Source of the DNA: Chitinophagaceae bacterium
Lineage (GTDB): Bacteria > Bacteroidota > Bacteroidia > Chitinophagales > Chitinophagaceae
Direction of reading: 5' to 3'
Length of the DNA: 30,768 nucleotides
Assembly: GCA_023229465.1 (NCBI GenBank)
Contig: JALNZE010000029.1
Location: 1-30,768 of the forward strand
The notes beneath the pieces were generated by a model. The model did not search any database. It saw nothing but the letters and a program-made list of their open reading frames with translations, and was not told the origin of the DNA. Positions 21,948 through 30,010 of the stretch are shown piece by piece (position 1 is the first letter of the stretch; each line of letters opens with the position of its first letter). The translations under genes were made by a program, and so were the position numbers.

Positions 21948-22949
21948 TCACCCTTGTCTTTCCATCATCTCCATCACCTTCAACCAATCCGATTCATACA
22001 ATTCCTGCAGGTGAATTTTATCCGCTTCTTCCAACTGCACGATATGATCGGTATTCAATGCCACATGTTCCGGTGTGCGGATACCGGGAATTACGGTAGA
22101 GATTTCGGGATAACTTAATATATAACTGAGCGCAAGACCCGATGCAGTAGTTTGGTATTTATCGCAAAGCGGCCATACTTCTTTTTTCAGTATTTGTAAT
22201 ACAGCTTCTGTTATAGGCGGCACTACACGATACCTTCGGTGGTCATCACTTGAGAACACCGTTTCCGGTGTGATCTTACCGGATAATAAACCAAACTGCA
22301 AAGGCATCCTGGCAATAACGCCATAGCCCTTTGCCGCGGCCGCTGTTACAATGGGTAACGCTTTTTGATTGATGAGATTAAAGACCAGTTGGAAGCCGTT
22401 TCCAAAATTATTTTTCAGAAAAAAATCCGCTTCCGGAAATGGATGAAAAGTTATCAGCGATATACCCCAATACCTGATCTTACCCTGCTGTTGCAATAAC
22501 CGCATGGCTTCGATACACTCCCCGTTTTCGAGATGCTGCATGCGGGCCACATGAAGCTGGTGAAAATCGATATAATCGCGTTTCAATCTTTGTAAACTTA
22601 ACTCGCAGGCCTTAATGATATGGTCCTTTGTGTAATCAATGGCAATCTTACCATCGGGACCGATTTTTTGTCCCACTTTGGAAGCCACCAACACTTCTTT
22701 ATTATTACCTATCGTATTACCCAACAAAGATTCTGAATGCCCTAAACCATAAAAATCCGCCGTATCAAAAAAATTAATACCGGCATCCAAAGCGGTGTGG
22801 ATGGCTGCGGTTGAAACGCTGTCGTCTGAGGGCCCCCATCCAATTTCTATACCCCCCACACTGGCGGTGCCACCAATGGCCCAGGCTCCAAAGCCTATCT
22901 CACTTACCAACAAATCTGTATTACCGAACTTTCTGTATTGCATGGTCAT
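21948..22949 (-). CDS. aldo/keto reductase
   Basis: NAD(P)H-dependent oxidoreductase of the aldo/keto reductase superfamily. From the ATG at 22949 it is 333 residues (MTMQYRKFGNTDLL); an AAAGGAAA sequence five bases upstream favours this Met over the one at 22943, and the upstream frame to 22985 has no resemblance. The TIM barrel motifs are present: IGFGAWAIGG, NFFDTADFYGLGHSE (catalytic Asp and Tyr), VLVASKVGQ (Lys), DYIDFHQLH (His), and the C-terminal ALSYILSYPEISTVIPGIRTPEHV. The substrate cannot be predicted. It is convergent with gltX and divergent from the B12-domain gene. Confidence 0.93.
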   Translation of the reverse strand: MTMQYRKFGNTDLLVSEIGFGAWAIGGTASVGGIEIGWGPSDDSVSTAAIHTALDAGINFFDTADFYGLGHSESLLGNTIGNNKEVLVASKVGQKIGPDGKIAIDYTKDHIIKACELSLQRLKRDYIDFHQLHVARMQHLENGECIEAMRLLQQQGKIRYWGISLITFHPFPEADFFLKNNFGNGFQLVFNLINQKALPIVTAAAAKGYGVIARMPLQFGLLSGKITPETVFSSDDHRRYRVVPPITEAVLQILKKEVWPLCDKYQTTASGLALSYILSYPEISTVIPGIRTPEHVALNTDHIVQLEEADKIHLQELYESDWLKVMEMMERQG

Positions 22950-23026
22950 TATTTCCTTTGTGGTTAATACCGTAAACCTAAGCACATTTGAACTAAATTT
23001 GCAATATTGTTAGCCGTTTAATTTTT

Positions 23027-23140
23027 ATGTATGAACAAAACCATAATCAAATGCCCATCACCAACCGGGATGATGATCCGGCGATGATACTAATCATCCA
23101 TGATCGGAATGATGATCAAGTAAATTTAATAAGGCTTTAA
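23027..23140 (+). CDS. possible 37-residue upstream frame
   Basis: An ATG at 23027 opens MYEQNHNQMPITNRDDDPAM and continues through a GATGAT-rich, partly palindromic stretch to a TAA at 23138-23140, 17 bases before the B12-domain gene. The product is acidic and has no recognised family or signal. It may be a leader peptide, a remnant, or chance. Evidence is only the open frame and its position. Confidence 0.2.
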   Translation: MYEQNHNQMPITNRDDDPAMILIIHDRNDDQVNLIRL

Positions 23141-23157
23141 AATTTAAAAACAGTCAC

Positions 23158-23565
23158 ATGAAAAGACCTGTTCGTGTATTAGTTGCTAAGGTAGGACTGG
23201 ATGGCCATGACCGTGGCGCCAGGATAATTGCTACTGCTTTGCGGGATGCAGGCATGGAAGTTATTTATACCGGCCTGCGGCAAACGCCGGATATGGTGGT
23301 GAACGCGGCGCTGCAGGAAGATGTGGATGCCATTGGCATCAGCATTCTGAGTGGGGCGCATATGACCGTATTTCCGAAAGTGATGGCATTGATGAAAGAG
23401 AAAGGAATGTCTGATGTATTGGTTACCGGTGGCGGTATTATACCGGAAGATGATATGAAAACATTGAATGATTTAGGTGTTGGGAAACTTTTTGCACCGG
23501 GGGCGGCAACCAGTGATATCGCGGCGTATATTAAGGATTGGGTTGGAGTTAACCGAGACTTTTGA
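23158..23565 (+). CDS. stand-alone cobalamin B12-binding domain protein (methylmalonyl-CoA mutase small domain)
   Basis: A 135-residue protein equal to the C-terminal B12-binding domain of methylmalonyl-CoA mutase. KVGLDGHDRGARIIA carries the D-x-H-x-x-G signature (Asp15, His17, Gly20) that supplies the lower cobalt ligand, followed by the ISILSGAHM and LVTGGGIIPEDDM segments typical of the fold. The catalytic TIM-barrel subunit is not in the window; in two-part mutases it is encoded separately. The next gene is an enoyl-CoA hydratase 88 bases downstream, with its own promoter-like TACCTTTG. The context would fit acyl-CoA metabolism, but this is an inference. Confidence 0.92.
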   Translation: MKRPVRVLVAKVGLDGHDRGARIIATALRDAGMEVIYTGLRQTPDMVVNAALQEDVDAIGISILSGAHMTVFPKVMALMKEKGMSDVLVTGGGIIPEDDMKTLNDLGVGKLFAPGAATSDIAAYIKDWVGVNRDF

Positions 23566-23628
23566 TGGCACGGGGAGGATAGCACGCCATCTTCCTATAA
23601 ATATCAGGCATCATTTAAATACTGCTTA

Positions 23629-23636
23629 TACCTTTG
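23629..23636 (+). promoter_or_regulatory. -7 promoter element of the enoyl-CoA hydratase
   Basis: TACCTTTG matches TAnnTTTG and ends 17 bases before the ATG at 23654. No convincing -33 TTG lies at the right distance. Confidence 0.4.
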
Positions 23637-23653
23637 CATTAAAACCTCCCATC

Positions 23654-24439
23654 ATGTACAGTACGCTGTTAACCTCCCTCGAAGAAAACATATTCACCAT
23701 CACCATCAATCGCCCCGATAAACTGAATGCCCTGAACAAACAGGTATTGACTGATCTGAATGCCGTACTGGATGAAGTATACACAAATCCCCACATCAAA
23801 TCAGTAATCATTACCGGCTCTGGCCCCAAGGCTTTTGTGGCAGGCGCCGATATCAGTGAATTCAGTGGTCTTACCAAAGAACAGAGCAAGGCATTGGCCA
23901 AAGCCGGACAGGATATTTTCTTTCGCATAGAAAATTCACCCAAACCGATAGTGGCCTGTGTAAATGGTTTTGCACTGGGTGGTGGCTGTGAGTTAGCCAT
24001 GAGTTGCCATTTCAGGATTGCTTCAGACAATGCGAAATTTGGCCAGCCCGAAGTAAACCTGGGACTGATACCAGGCTATGGTGGCACCCAAAGACTGGTG
24101 CAATTAATTGGCAAAGGCCGGGCACTGGAATTATTAATGAGTGGCAGTTTACTCGATGCGAATACCGCTTTACAATATGGCCTGGTAAATTATGTAGTAC
24201 TACAAGAAGAACTCTTACAAAAAGCTAAGTCCATTTTAGCAATTATCAATACAAAAGCCCCGATAGCCGTTGGCAAATGCATAGCAGCGGCCAATGCCGT
24301 ATTTGATGAAACCAAAAACGGATATGAAGTAGAAGTAACTGCTTTTGGTGATTGTTTCGATACCCCCGACAGGGTTGAAGGAACTACTGCCTTTCTTGAA
24401 AAAAGAAAACCGAATTTTAGCAGCGGGGGATTATCATGA
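23654..24439 (+). CDS. enoyl-CoA hydratase / crotonase
   Basis: Cytosolic crotonase-fold enzyme, 261 residues, that hydrates trans-2-enoyl-CoA in beta-oxidation or butyrate-type pathways. The oxyanion-hole segments AGADISEF and GFALGGGCELAM, and both catalytic glutamates, Glu113 (GGCELAM) and Glu133 (QPEVNLGLIPGYGGTQRL), are present with the spacing of rat crotonase (144/164), so it is likely an active hydratase rather than an isomerase. I choose the ATG at 23654; the frame upstream to 23477 overlaps the B12-domain gene and has no family resemblance. It is followed by fumC after 94 bases. Confidence 0.94.
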   Translation: MYSTLLTSLEENIFTITINRPDKLNALNKQVLTDLNAVLDEVYTNPHIKSVIITGSGPKAFVAGADISEFSGLTKEQSKALAKAGQDIFFRIENSPKPIVACVNGFALGGGCELAMSCHFRIASDNAKFGQPEVNLGLIPGYGGTQRLVQLIGKGRALELLMSGSLLDANTALQYGLVNYVVLQEELLQKAKSILAIINTKAPIAVGKCIAAANAVFDETKNGYEVEVTAFGDCFDTPDRVEGTTAFLEKRKPNFSSGGLS

Positions 24440-24504
24440 GACATGAGCGATTTGCTATTGATTTCTCACGATACACTCCTAACTCCCACCTCCCCCTCAT
24501 TCCT

Positions 24505-24512
24505 TATCTTTG
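24505..24512 (+). promoter_or_regulatory. -7 promoter element of fumC
   Basis: TATCTTTG, identical to the gltX element, ends 21 bases before the fumC ATG. A -33 TTG is not seen at the usual distance. Confidence 0.45.
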
Positions 24513-24533
24513 CAAAATTAAAAATCAGCTACC

Positions 24534-25937
24534 ATGGAATTCCGTATTGAAAAAGACACAATGGGCGAAGTGCCGGTACCTGCCCATGTTTATTGGGGTG
24601 CGCAAACCCAACGCAGCATCGACAATTTTAAGATAGCGCAGGATATCAATAAAATGCCGAAAGAGATCATTAAAGCTTTTGCCTACCTGAAAAAAGCGGC
24701 GGCGCTTACTAACCTGGACGCGGGTGTATTACCACAGGAAAAAGCGGCTTTGATAGGGCAGGTATGCGATGAGATACTGGAGGGAAAATTAGACGATCAG
24801 TTTCCTTTGGTAGTATGGCAAACGGGCAGTGGCACCCAAAGTAATATGAATGTAAATGAAGTAGTGGCCTATCGTGGACATGTAATTAAAGGAGGCGTAC
24901 TTTCGGATAAGGATAAGTTTTTGCATCCGAATGATGATGTAAATAAATCACAATCTTCCAATGATACTTTTCCCACTGCGATGCATATTGCCGCCTATAA
25001 AATTTTATTGGAAACCACTATTCCGGGTATTCAGAAATTAAGGGACACATTAGCGCAGAAGAGCAAAGATTTTATGCAGGTGGTAAAGATTGGCCGTACC
25101 CATTTTATGGATGCAACGCCGCTGACTTTAGGACAGGAAATAAGCGGTTATGTTTCGCAATTAAATCATGGATTGAAGGCCATCAATCATACACTGGCCC
25201 ACCTGAGTGAGCTGGCACTGGGCGGAACAGCGGTGGGTACCGGCATTAATACGCCTAAAGGATATGATGTGAATGTGGCCAGGCACATTGCCAACTTAAC
25301 AGGATTACCTTTTATAACCGCGGAAAATAAATTTGAAGCCTTAGCGGCACATGATGCGATTGTGGAAGCACATGGCGCTTTAAAAACAGTGGCGGTGAGT
25401 TTGATGAAGATCGCGAATGATGTGCGCATGTTATCATCCGGACCCAGGAGTGGTATTGGTGAATTATTTATTCCGGATAATGAGCCGGGCTCTTCTATCA
25501 TGCCCGGCAAAGTAAACCCAACCCAATGCGAGGCCCTTACCATGATTGCCGCGCAGGTAATGGGGAATGATGTAGCTATCAATATTGGTGGCGCCACCGG
25601 CCATTTTGAGCTGAATGTTTTTAAACCCGTTATGATCTTTAATTTTTTACACAGTGCCCGCTTAATTGGTGATGGCTGCGTAAGCTTTAATGATAAATGC
25701 GCAATAGGCCTTGCTCCTATTGAGGCCAATATTAAAAAACATGTTGACAACAGCCTGATGCTGGTAACTGCCCTAAACACCAAAATCGGTTATTACAAAG
25801 CCGCGGAAATAGCCCAGACAGCGCACAAGGAAGGAACCACTTTAAAAGAGATGGCCGTAAAACTTGGCTATGTTACACCGGAAGAATTTGATGCATGGGT
25901 TATTCCGGGGGAGATGGTGGGTGTTATTAATTCTTAA
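24534..25937 (+). CDS. fumC: class II fumarate hydratase
   Basis: Cytosolic iron-independent fumarase of the TCA cycle, 467 residues. The family blocks are intact: WQTGSGTQSNMNVNEV (about 95-110), SQSSNDTFPTAMHIA, the catalytic base region GRTHFMDATPLTLGQE (His190), and the signature GSSIMPGKVNP (319-329, Ser321 on the mobile loop). These separate it from aspartase and argininosuccinate lyase, which have different residues after TGSGTQ. The last codons and the stop lie in an AT-rich repeat (25930-25947). It is convergent with the receptor at 25945, only 7 bases apart. Confidence 0.97.
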   Translation: MEFRIEKDTMGEVPVPAHVYWGAQTQRSIDNFKIAQDINKMPKEIIKAFAYLKKAAALTNLDAGVLPQEKAALIGQVCDEILEGKLDDQFPLVVWQTGSGTQSNMNVNEVVAYRGHVIKGGVLSDKDKFLHPNDDVNKSQSSNDTFPTAMHIAAYKILLETTIPGIQKLRDTLAQKSKDFMQVVKIGRTHFMDATPLTLGQEISGYVSQLNHGLKAINHTLAHLSELALGGTAVGTGINTPKGYDVNVARHIANLTGLPFITAENKFEALAAHDAIVEAHGALKTVAVSLMKIANDVRMLSSGPRSGIGELFIPDNEPGSSIMPGKVNPTQCEALTMIAAQVMGNDVAINIGGATGHFELNVFKPVMIFNFLHSARLIGDGCVSFNDKCAIGLAPIEANIKKHVDNSLMLVTALNTKIGYYKAAEIAQTAHKEGTTLKEMAVKLGYVTPEEFDAWVIPGEMVGVINS

Positions 25938-25944
25938 TTATTAA

Positions 25945-28182
25945 TTACAATTTGACCCCTACCGAAATATAGAAACTTCTCGCCTCTGCAGGCATCAGGC
26001 CCGGGCCGGGAAAACCACCTGCACGCCTGGTAAAATACCTTGTATCGGTTAGATTATTGATACCTGCCTTGAACTGGTAAGGATGCATTCGATACGTTAC
26101 CGCAAAATCAAGCACTGTATAGGCCGGTATCAGGCCCGTAGTAGCCGCGGCATTGGGTTTCTCTGTATTGGCAGCATCGGCATAGGTGCTGCTTACATAA
26201 CTTAACTGGCCGGTAACCGTGAGTCTTTTTCTGAAATAATTAATTCCGGAACGGAGAATATGCTCAGGGGCATTCTCTACTTTTTTGTTTTGTAAATTTG
26301 TTTCAACCAGTGTATTACCGGTACCCTTTGTAATTAATTTCAGGTTTTCATACCGGGCATGGGTATAACTGTAAGATGCAAAAACACTGATTTCACCTGC
26401 GCGCTTCTGTAGCAGGTTGGCCCGCATAAAATTAATTTCAACCAGTCCTTCAAAACCCTTACTGATACTCGTTCCCACATTGGTTCTGAAATTATAGGTA
26501 CTGAGATCTGTCCGCTGCTGGGTAATAATGCCTATCCGGTTAGCATAATTCAGGTAATAGGCGCCAAAATCAAAAATAAGAAACTGCTTTATTTTACCAC
26601 GGTATCCGAGGTCAATATTCCAGCCCCTCCCGTCTTTTAAAGCGGGGTCCACCACCTCTGTTGTTGGATTAGCGGTGAGTTCACCAAACTGTATAGGGCG
26701 GTATGATTCAGTATAATTAGCATACCATTCTGTATTACCCAGGTGATATTCTGAACCTATCCCCAAAAGCAAAAAATGACGGCTTCGATTCTCTTTGGTT
26801 ATCCTGGTTTCCGAACCATTATTTTGATAGCCAACCCTTCCATCCGCGGTTCCGGCAACAGATTCCCAACGGGCTCCTGGTATAAGGATGAATTTTTTTG
26901 TTAGCCTTATCACATTCTCAAAAGCGAATGCCAGGTTGTGATTGACAAAATCAAGTTCAGTTGGGTAGGTAGCATCCAGGATAGTGGTACTAAAATCAGT
27001 ACCGGCATCTCCTTTACCGTTGCGGTTACGGTTCGTATTGCCATAATAATACCTGGCTGCGGCTGTTAGCGAGTTGCTAATACCTGCCAGTGTGTAGTGA
27101 GAAAGATAGCGCAATTCTGCTCCATAGTTTCGGTAGCGTTCCACATCAATGGTTCTGTTGGCATACGCAAGGGTCGCGGCCCGAACAGTATCTTTATTAT
27201 TAATGGCATTGATATATCCGATACTGGATCTGTCGCCATGCAGGCCGAATACTTTAAGGTTGAAAATATTTTTCTCATTCAATGTATAATCAAGAGAAAG
27301 GGCGGCAGTGCCCCATTCAATATTCAGCCAGTTCCTGCTACGCAAAGATGGTTGAGCATTTGTGTTGAAAAGGGAATCCGTTAAACCTCCCGGCTGCTGG
27401 CTTAACATACTGTAACGCAGTACTTCCGCGGCAAGCTTCCATTTATTATTAAACAGATGGGTAACGGTAACAAAGCCGGTATTGGTTTTATAACGGCTGT
27501 TATCGCGCCAGCCATTGGCATTGCGGTGATCAAAGAAACCATAATAATGGTTGTTGCCTGTTTTGCCTCCGATGGCATTGAAAGTATTGACCAATCCAAA
27601 ACTTCCTACTGTCTGTTGCGATTCTACTGCAAAGGGCTTATCAATATCACTTCCATTATGTAAAACGTAATTGAGCATACCGCCAAGCTGCGGCCCATAT
27701 TGCAAAGAACCTGCCCCTTTCACTATCTGCAATCTTTGTACTGCCTGTAATGGCGGATTATAGTATGCCTCCGGATAACCGAAAGGATCGGCAGAAATAT
27801 CATACCCATTCTGGCGAACATTAAAATCCCAGCTCCTGTTTGGGCTTAACCCACGGGTAGCTATACCAATCTGTATACCGCTGCCATCGCTTTCCCATAT
27901 ATGAATACCCGGTACTTTGGCTAGTACCTGGCGCATATTATTGGTAACAATATTGCCATTAACATTGTTTAATACAACCAATGCATTCTTCTTGCCGGCA
28001 AAAATATATGTGCCTACTATTTCAGGTAACTGATGAATATCAGCACGGGTATCTTTCCCAACAACAGTAACATCCGGTAAAAATTCCTTTGCGGTAAGCG
28101 TATCATTTTCAATAATATTTTGAGAAGACACACGGGTCACAACCAAACAAAACAACCATAAACAAAACCTGCTCTTATTCAT
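25945..28182 (-). CDS. FecA-like TonB-dependent siderophore receptor
   Basis: Outer-membrane receptor, 745 residues: signal peptide (MNKSRFCLWLFCLVVTRVSS), plug domain (about 50-165) with NNMRQVLAKVPGIHIWES, IATRGLSPNRSWDFNVRQNG and QRLQIVKGAGSLQYGPQLGG, then the barrel, ending RSFYISVGVKL. The plug sequence, with PGIHIWESDGSGIQIG, resembles FecA (ferric dicitrate) proteins. There is no carboxypeptidase-like N-terminal domain and no FecR/sigma pair beside it, so regulation is probably Fur-like or unknown. The upstream region has GTTACG at 28185 and 28202, but without the regular 11-base spacing of 17577-17631. Confidence 0.92.
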   Translation of the reverse strand: MNKSRFCLWLFCLVVTRVSSQNIIENDTLTAKEFLPDVTVVGKDTRADIHQLPEIVGTYIFAGKKNALVVLNNVNGNIVTNNMRQVLAKVPGIHIWESDGSGIQIGIATRGLSPNRSWDFNVRQNGYDISADPFGYPEAYYNPPLQAVQRLQIVKGAGSLQYGPQLGGMLNYVLHNGSDIDKPFAVESQQTVGSFGLVNTFNAIGGKTGNNHYYGFFDHRNANGWRDNSRYKTNTGFVTVTHLFNNKWKLAAEVLRYSMLSQQPGGLTDSLFNTNAQPSLRSRNWLNIEWGTAALSLDYTLNEKNIFNLKVFGLHGDRSSIGYINAINNKDTVRAATLAYANRTIDVERYRNYGAELRYLSHYTLAGISNSLTAAARYYYGNTNRNRNGKGDAGTDFSTTILDATYPTELDFVNHNLAFAFENVIRLTKKFILIPGARWESVAGTADGRVGYQNNGSETRITKENRSRHFLLLGIGSEYHLGNTEWYANYTESYRPIQFGELTANPTTEVVDPALKDGRGWNIDLGYRGKIKQFLIFDFGAYYLNYANRIGIITQQRTDLSTYNFRTNVGTSISKGFEGLVEINFMRANLLQKRAGEISVFASYSYTHARYENLKLITKGTGNTLVETNLQNKKVENAPEHILRSGINYFRKRLTVTGQLSYVSSTYADAANTEKPNAAATTGLIPAYTVLDFAVTYRMHPYQFKAGINNLTDTRYFTRRAGGFPGPGLMPAEARSFYISVGVKL

Positions 28183-28284
28183 AAGTTACGCTCTTAAATT
28201 TGTTACGCAAAGCTGCGATACAATTAAAGGAGTTTCTTACGCGATCGGAAAAGTTTGTTTACGGAATAAGGAAATTATTAATTA

Positions 28285-29907
28285 TTAATTGACCCTGCGC
28301 CCCCCCACATAAGTGCCGGTAACTTTGATTTTCAAGATTTCATTTTCCGCCACTTTCATCAGGTCTTTGTCCAGTAAAATAAAATCAGCTTTTTTACCAA
28401 CTTCTAAACTACCTACTTCCTTTTCAAGAAAGCCGGCTTTTGCTGCCCAGATGGTCATACCGCGAATGGTTTCTTCCCTGCTTAGTGCATTCTCTGCCTG
28501 GAAGCCATCGGCCGGAAAGCCTTTGGCATCCTTGCGTACAACGGCTGCTAAAAATGTTTTGAAGGGTGAAATATCTTCTACCGGAAAATCTGTTCCCAAG
28601 GGAAGCCAGCCATTTTGCTGTAATAATTGTTTGAAGGCATAGCCACCCTTCAATCTTTCCTTACCCAATCTTTCTTCGGCCCAATACATATCACTGGTAG
28701 CATGTGTGGGTTGTACAGAAGGAATAATATCAGCCTTGCCAAATAAATTAAAATCATTTTGATTAACAATTTGCGCATGTTCTATGCGCCAGCGTTTATC
28801 ATTTTTCCCTTTTAAATATTTATTATATACAGTAAGTATTTCCCGGTTGGCACTATCGCCGATTGCATGCGTACACATTTGAAACTGCGAAGTTGATAAT
28901 ACCTGTGCCAGTGAATCGTAATGGGTTTGATTGCTCAATAAAAATCCTTGCCAGCCTGCTTTATCAGTATAAGGTGCTAACAAACAAGCGCCCCTGCTAC
29001 CCAATGCGCCATCTGCATATACTTTAAATCCATTTACAAAAAGTTTATCGGTTTTATACGGACCACGTTTCAGGTATGCATCGAGGTTTTCTTTGTTATC
29101 ACTCAACATAATAAACAAACGCATAGATAATTTACCTGTTTTTTGTAAACGATCAATACCCTCCACATCATGGTAGCTTAAGCCGCAATCAGTGATGGTG
29201 GTAAGCCCTTGCGCAAAACAATTTTTTTCTGCGGCCTGTAACCATTGAACATACAAATCTTTAGTAGGTGCTGGTATCTGACTATATACAAGATCTGTTG
29301 CATTATCAATTAATACGCCGGTTAATTTACCCGCTTTCACTTCAAGTGTTCCACCAACCAGTGTTTGTCCGGCATGCACTCCTGCCAAGTCCAATGCTTT
29401 CTGATTTGCAATAGCAGCATGTCCATCTACTCTTGAAATAACAACAGGTTTACCAGGGAACAATGCATTCAATGCTTCATTGGTTGGATAGGTTTTTCCA
29501 GGCCAACGATTTTGATCCCATCCCCTTCCCTGTATCCAGGGAAGATCGGGATGTACCGCCGCAAACGCTTTGATTCTGTCAACGGTTTCTTCCCAACTAT
29601 TGGTTCCAAACAGATCTGCCTGAAATAGTGATTGTCCGTATCCTACAAAATGCGCATGCGCGTCAATAAAACCAGGATACACCGCAGACCCTTTAGCATC
29701 AATGGTTTCAGCGGAACTGAATCGGGATAGTATGTCCTCATTCTTTCCAACCGCTACAATTTTTCCATCCTTTACAGCCATGGCTTCTGCCACACTGAAC
29801 GTGGAATCAACGGTATAAATGACCGCGTGATGAACGATAGTATCCGCTTTCTCTTTTCCGCATGAGGCCAAAACAAACAGCAGGGCGATGGTGATGATTC
29901 TTTGCAT
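28285..29907 (-). CDS. amidohydrolase family 3 lipoprotein (YtcJ-like)
   Basis: A 540-residue metal-dependent amidohydrolase attached to a membrane by a lipoprotein signal (MQRIITIALLFVLASC, Cys16). The N-terminal small beta domain is followed by the first metal motif DAHAHFVGYG (His84/His86), then WIQGRGWDQNRWPG, a VDGHAAIANQKAL block, the Lys and Asp segments KVYADGALGSRGA and TDFPVEDISPF, and the composite-domain end KKADFILLDKDLM. These are the hallmarks of the YtcJ branch of amidohydrolase 3; the substrate (an amide or formyl compound) is unknown. A TATCTTTA -7-like element lies upstream. It is downstream of nothing obviously related and is probably monocistronic. Confidence 0.92.
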   Translation of the reverse strand: MQRIITIALLFVLASCGKEKADTIVHHAVIYTVDSTFSVAEAMAVKDGKIVAVGKNEDILSRFSSAETIDAKGSAVYPGFIDAHAHFVGYGQSLFQADLFGTNSWEETVDRIKAFAAVHPDLPWIQGRGWDQNRWPGKTYPTNEALNALFPGKPVVISRVDGHAAIANQKALDLAGVHAGQTLVGGTLEVKAGKLTGVLIDNATDLVYSQIPAPTKDLYVQWLQAAEKNCFAQGLTTITDCGLSYHDVEGIDRLQKTGKLSMRLFIMLSDNKENLDAYLKRGPYKTDKLFVNGFKVYADGALGSRGACLLAPYTDKAGWQGFLLSNQTHYDSLAQVLSTSQFQMCTHAIGDSANREILTVYNKYLKGKNDKRWRIEHAQIVNQNDFNLFGKADIIPSVQPTHATSDMYWAEERLGKERLKGGYAFKQLLQQNGWLPLGTDFPVEDISPFKTFLAAVVRKDAKGFPADGFQAENALSREETIRGMTIWAAKAGFLEKEVGSLEVGKKADFILLDKDLMKVAENEILKIKVTGTYVGGRRVN

Positions 29908-29950
29908 ACGATGGTTTATGTGTGCTAAAGATACGGCCCCGGGGGAAACG

Positions 29951-30010
29951 ATGAATATTGAATGTTGACTGTCGAAATATTTTTCCTTTACTTCAACATT
30001 CGATATTCAT
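29951..30010. repeat. inverted repeat leading into the terminal array
   Basis: ATGAATATTGAATGTTGA (29951-29968) pairs with TCAACATTCGATATTCAT (29993-30010) with one mismatch. The right arm overlaps the first array unit, and its ATTCGATATTC core also occurs beside the 3881-3920 palindrome. Confidence 0.55.

Noticed and set aside
23014..23157. Cobalamin riboswitch upstream of the B12-binding domain gene
   Set aside because: The region is only about 140 bases, is dominated by GATGAT repeats, and I see no B12-box-like sequence.
25187..25783. 198-codon frame on the minus strand
   Set aside because: It is antisense to fumC, whose family motifs are intact throughout.
28185..28262. GTTAC/TTACG motifs upstream of the FecA-like receptor as a second copy of the 11-bp operator
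   Set aside because: Motif starts are spaced 17, 34 and 22 bases apart, so the regular 11-base period is missing.
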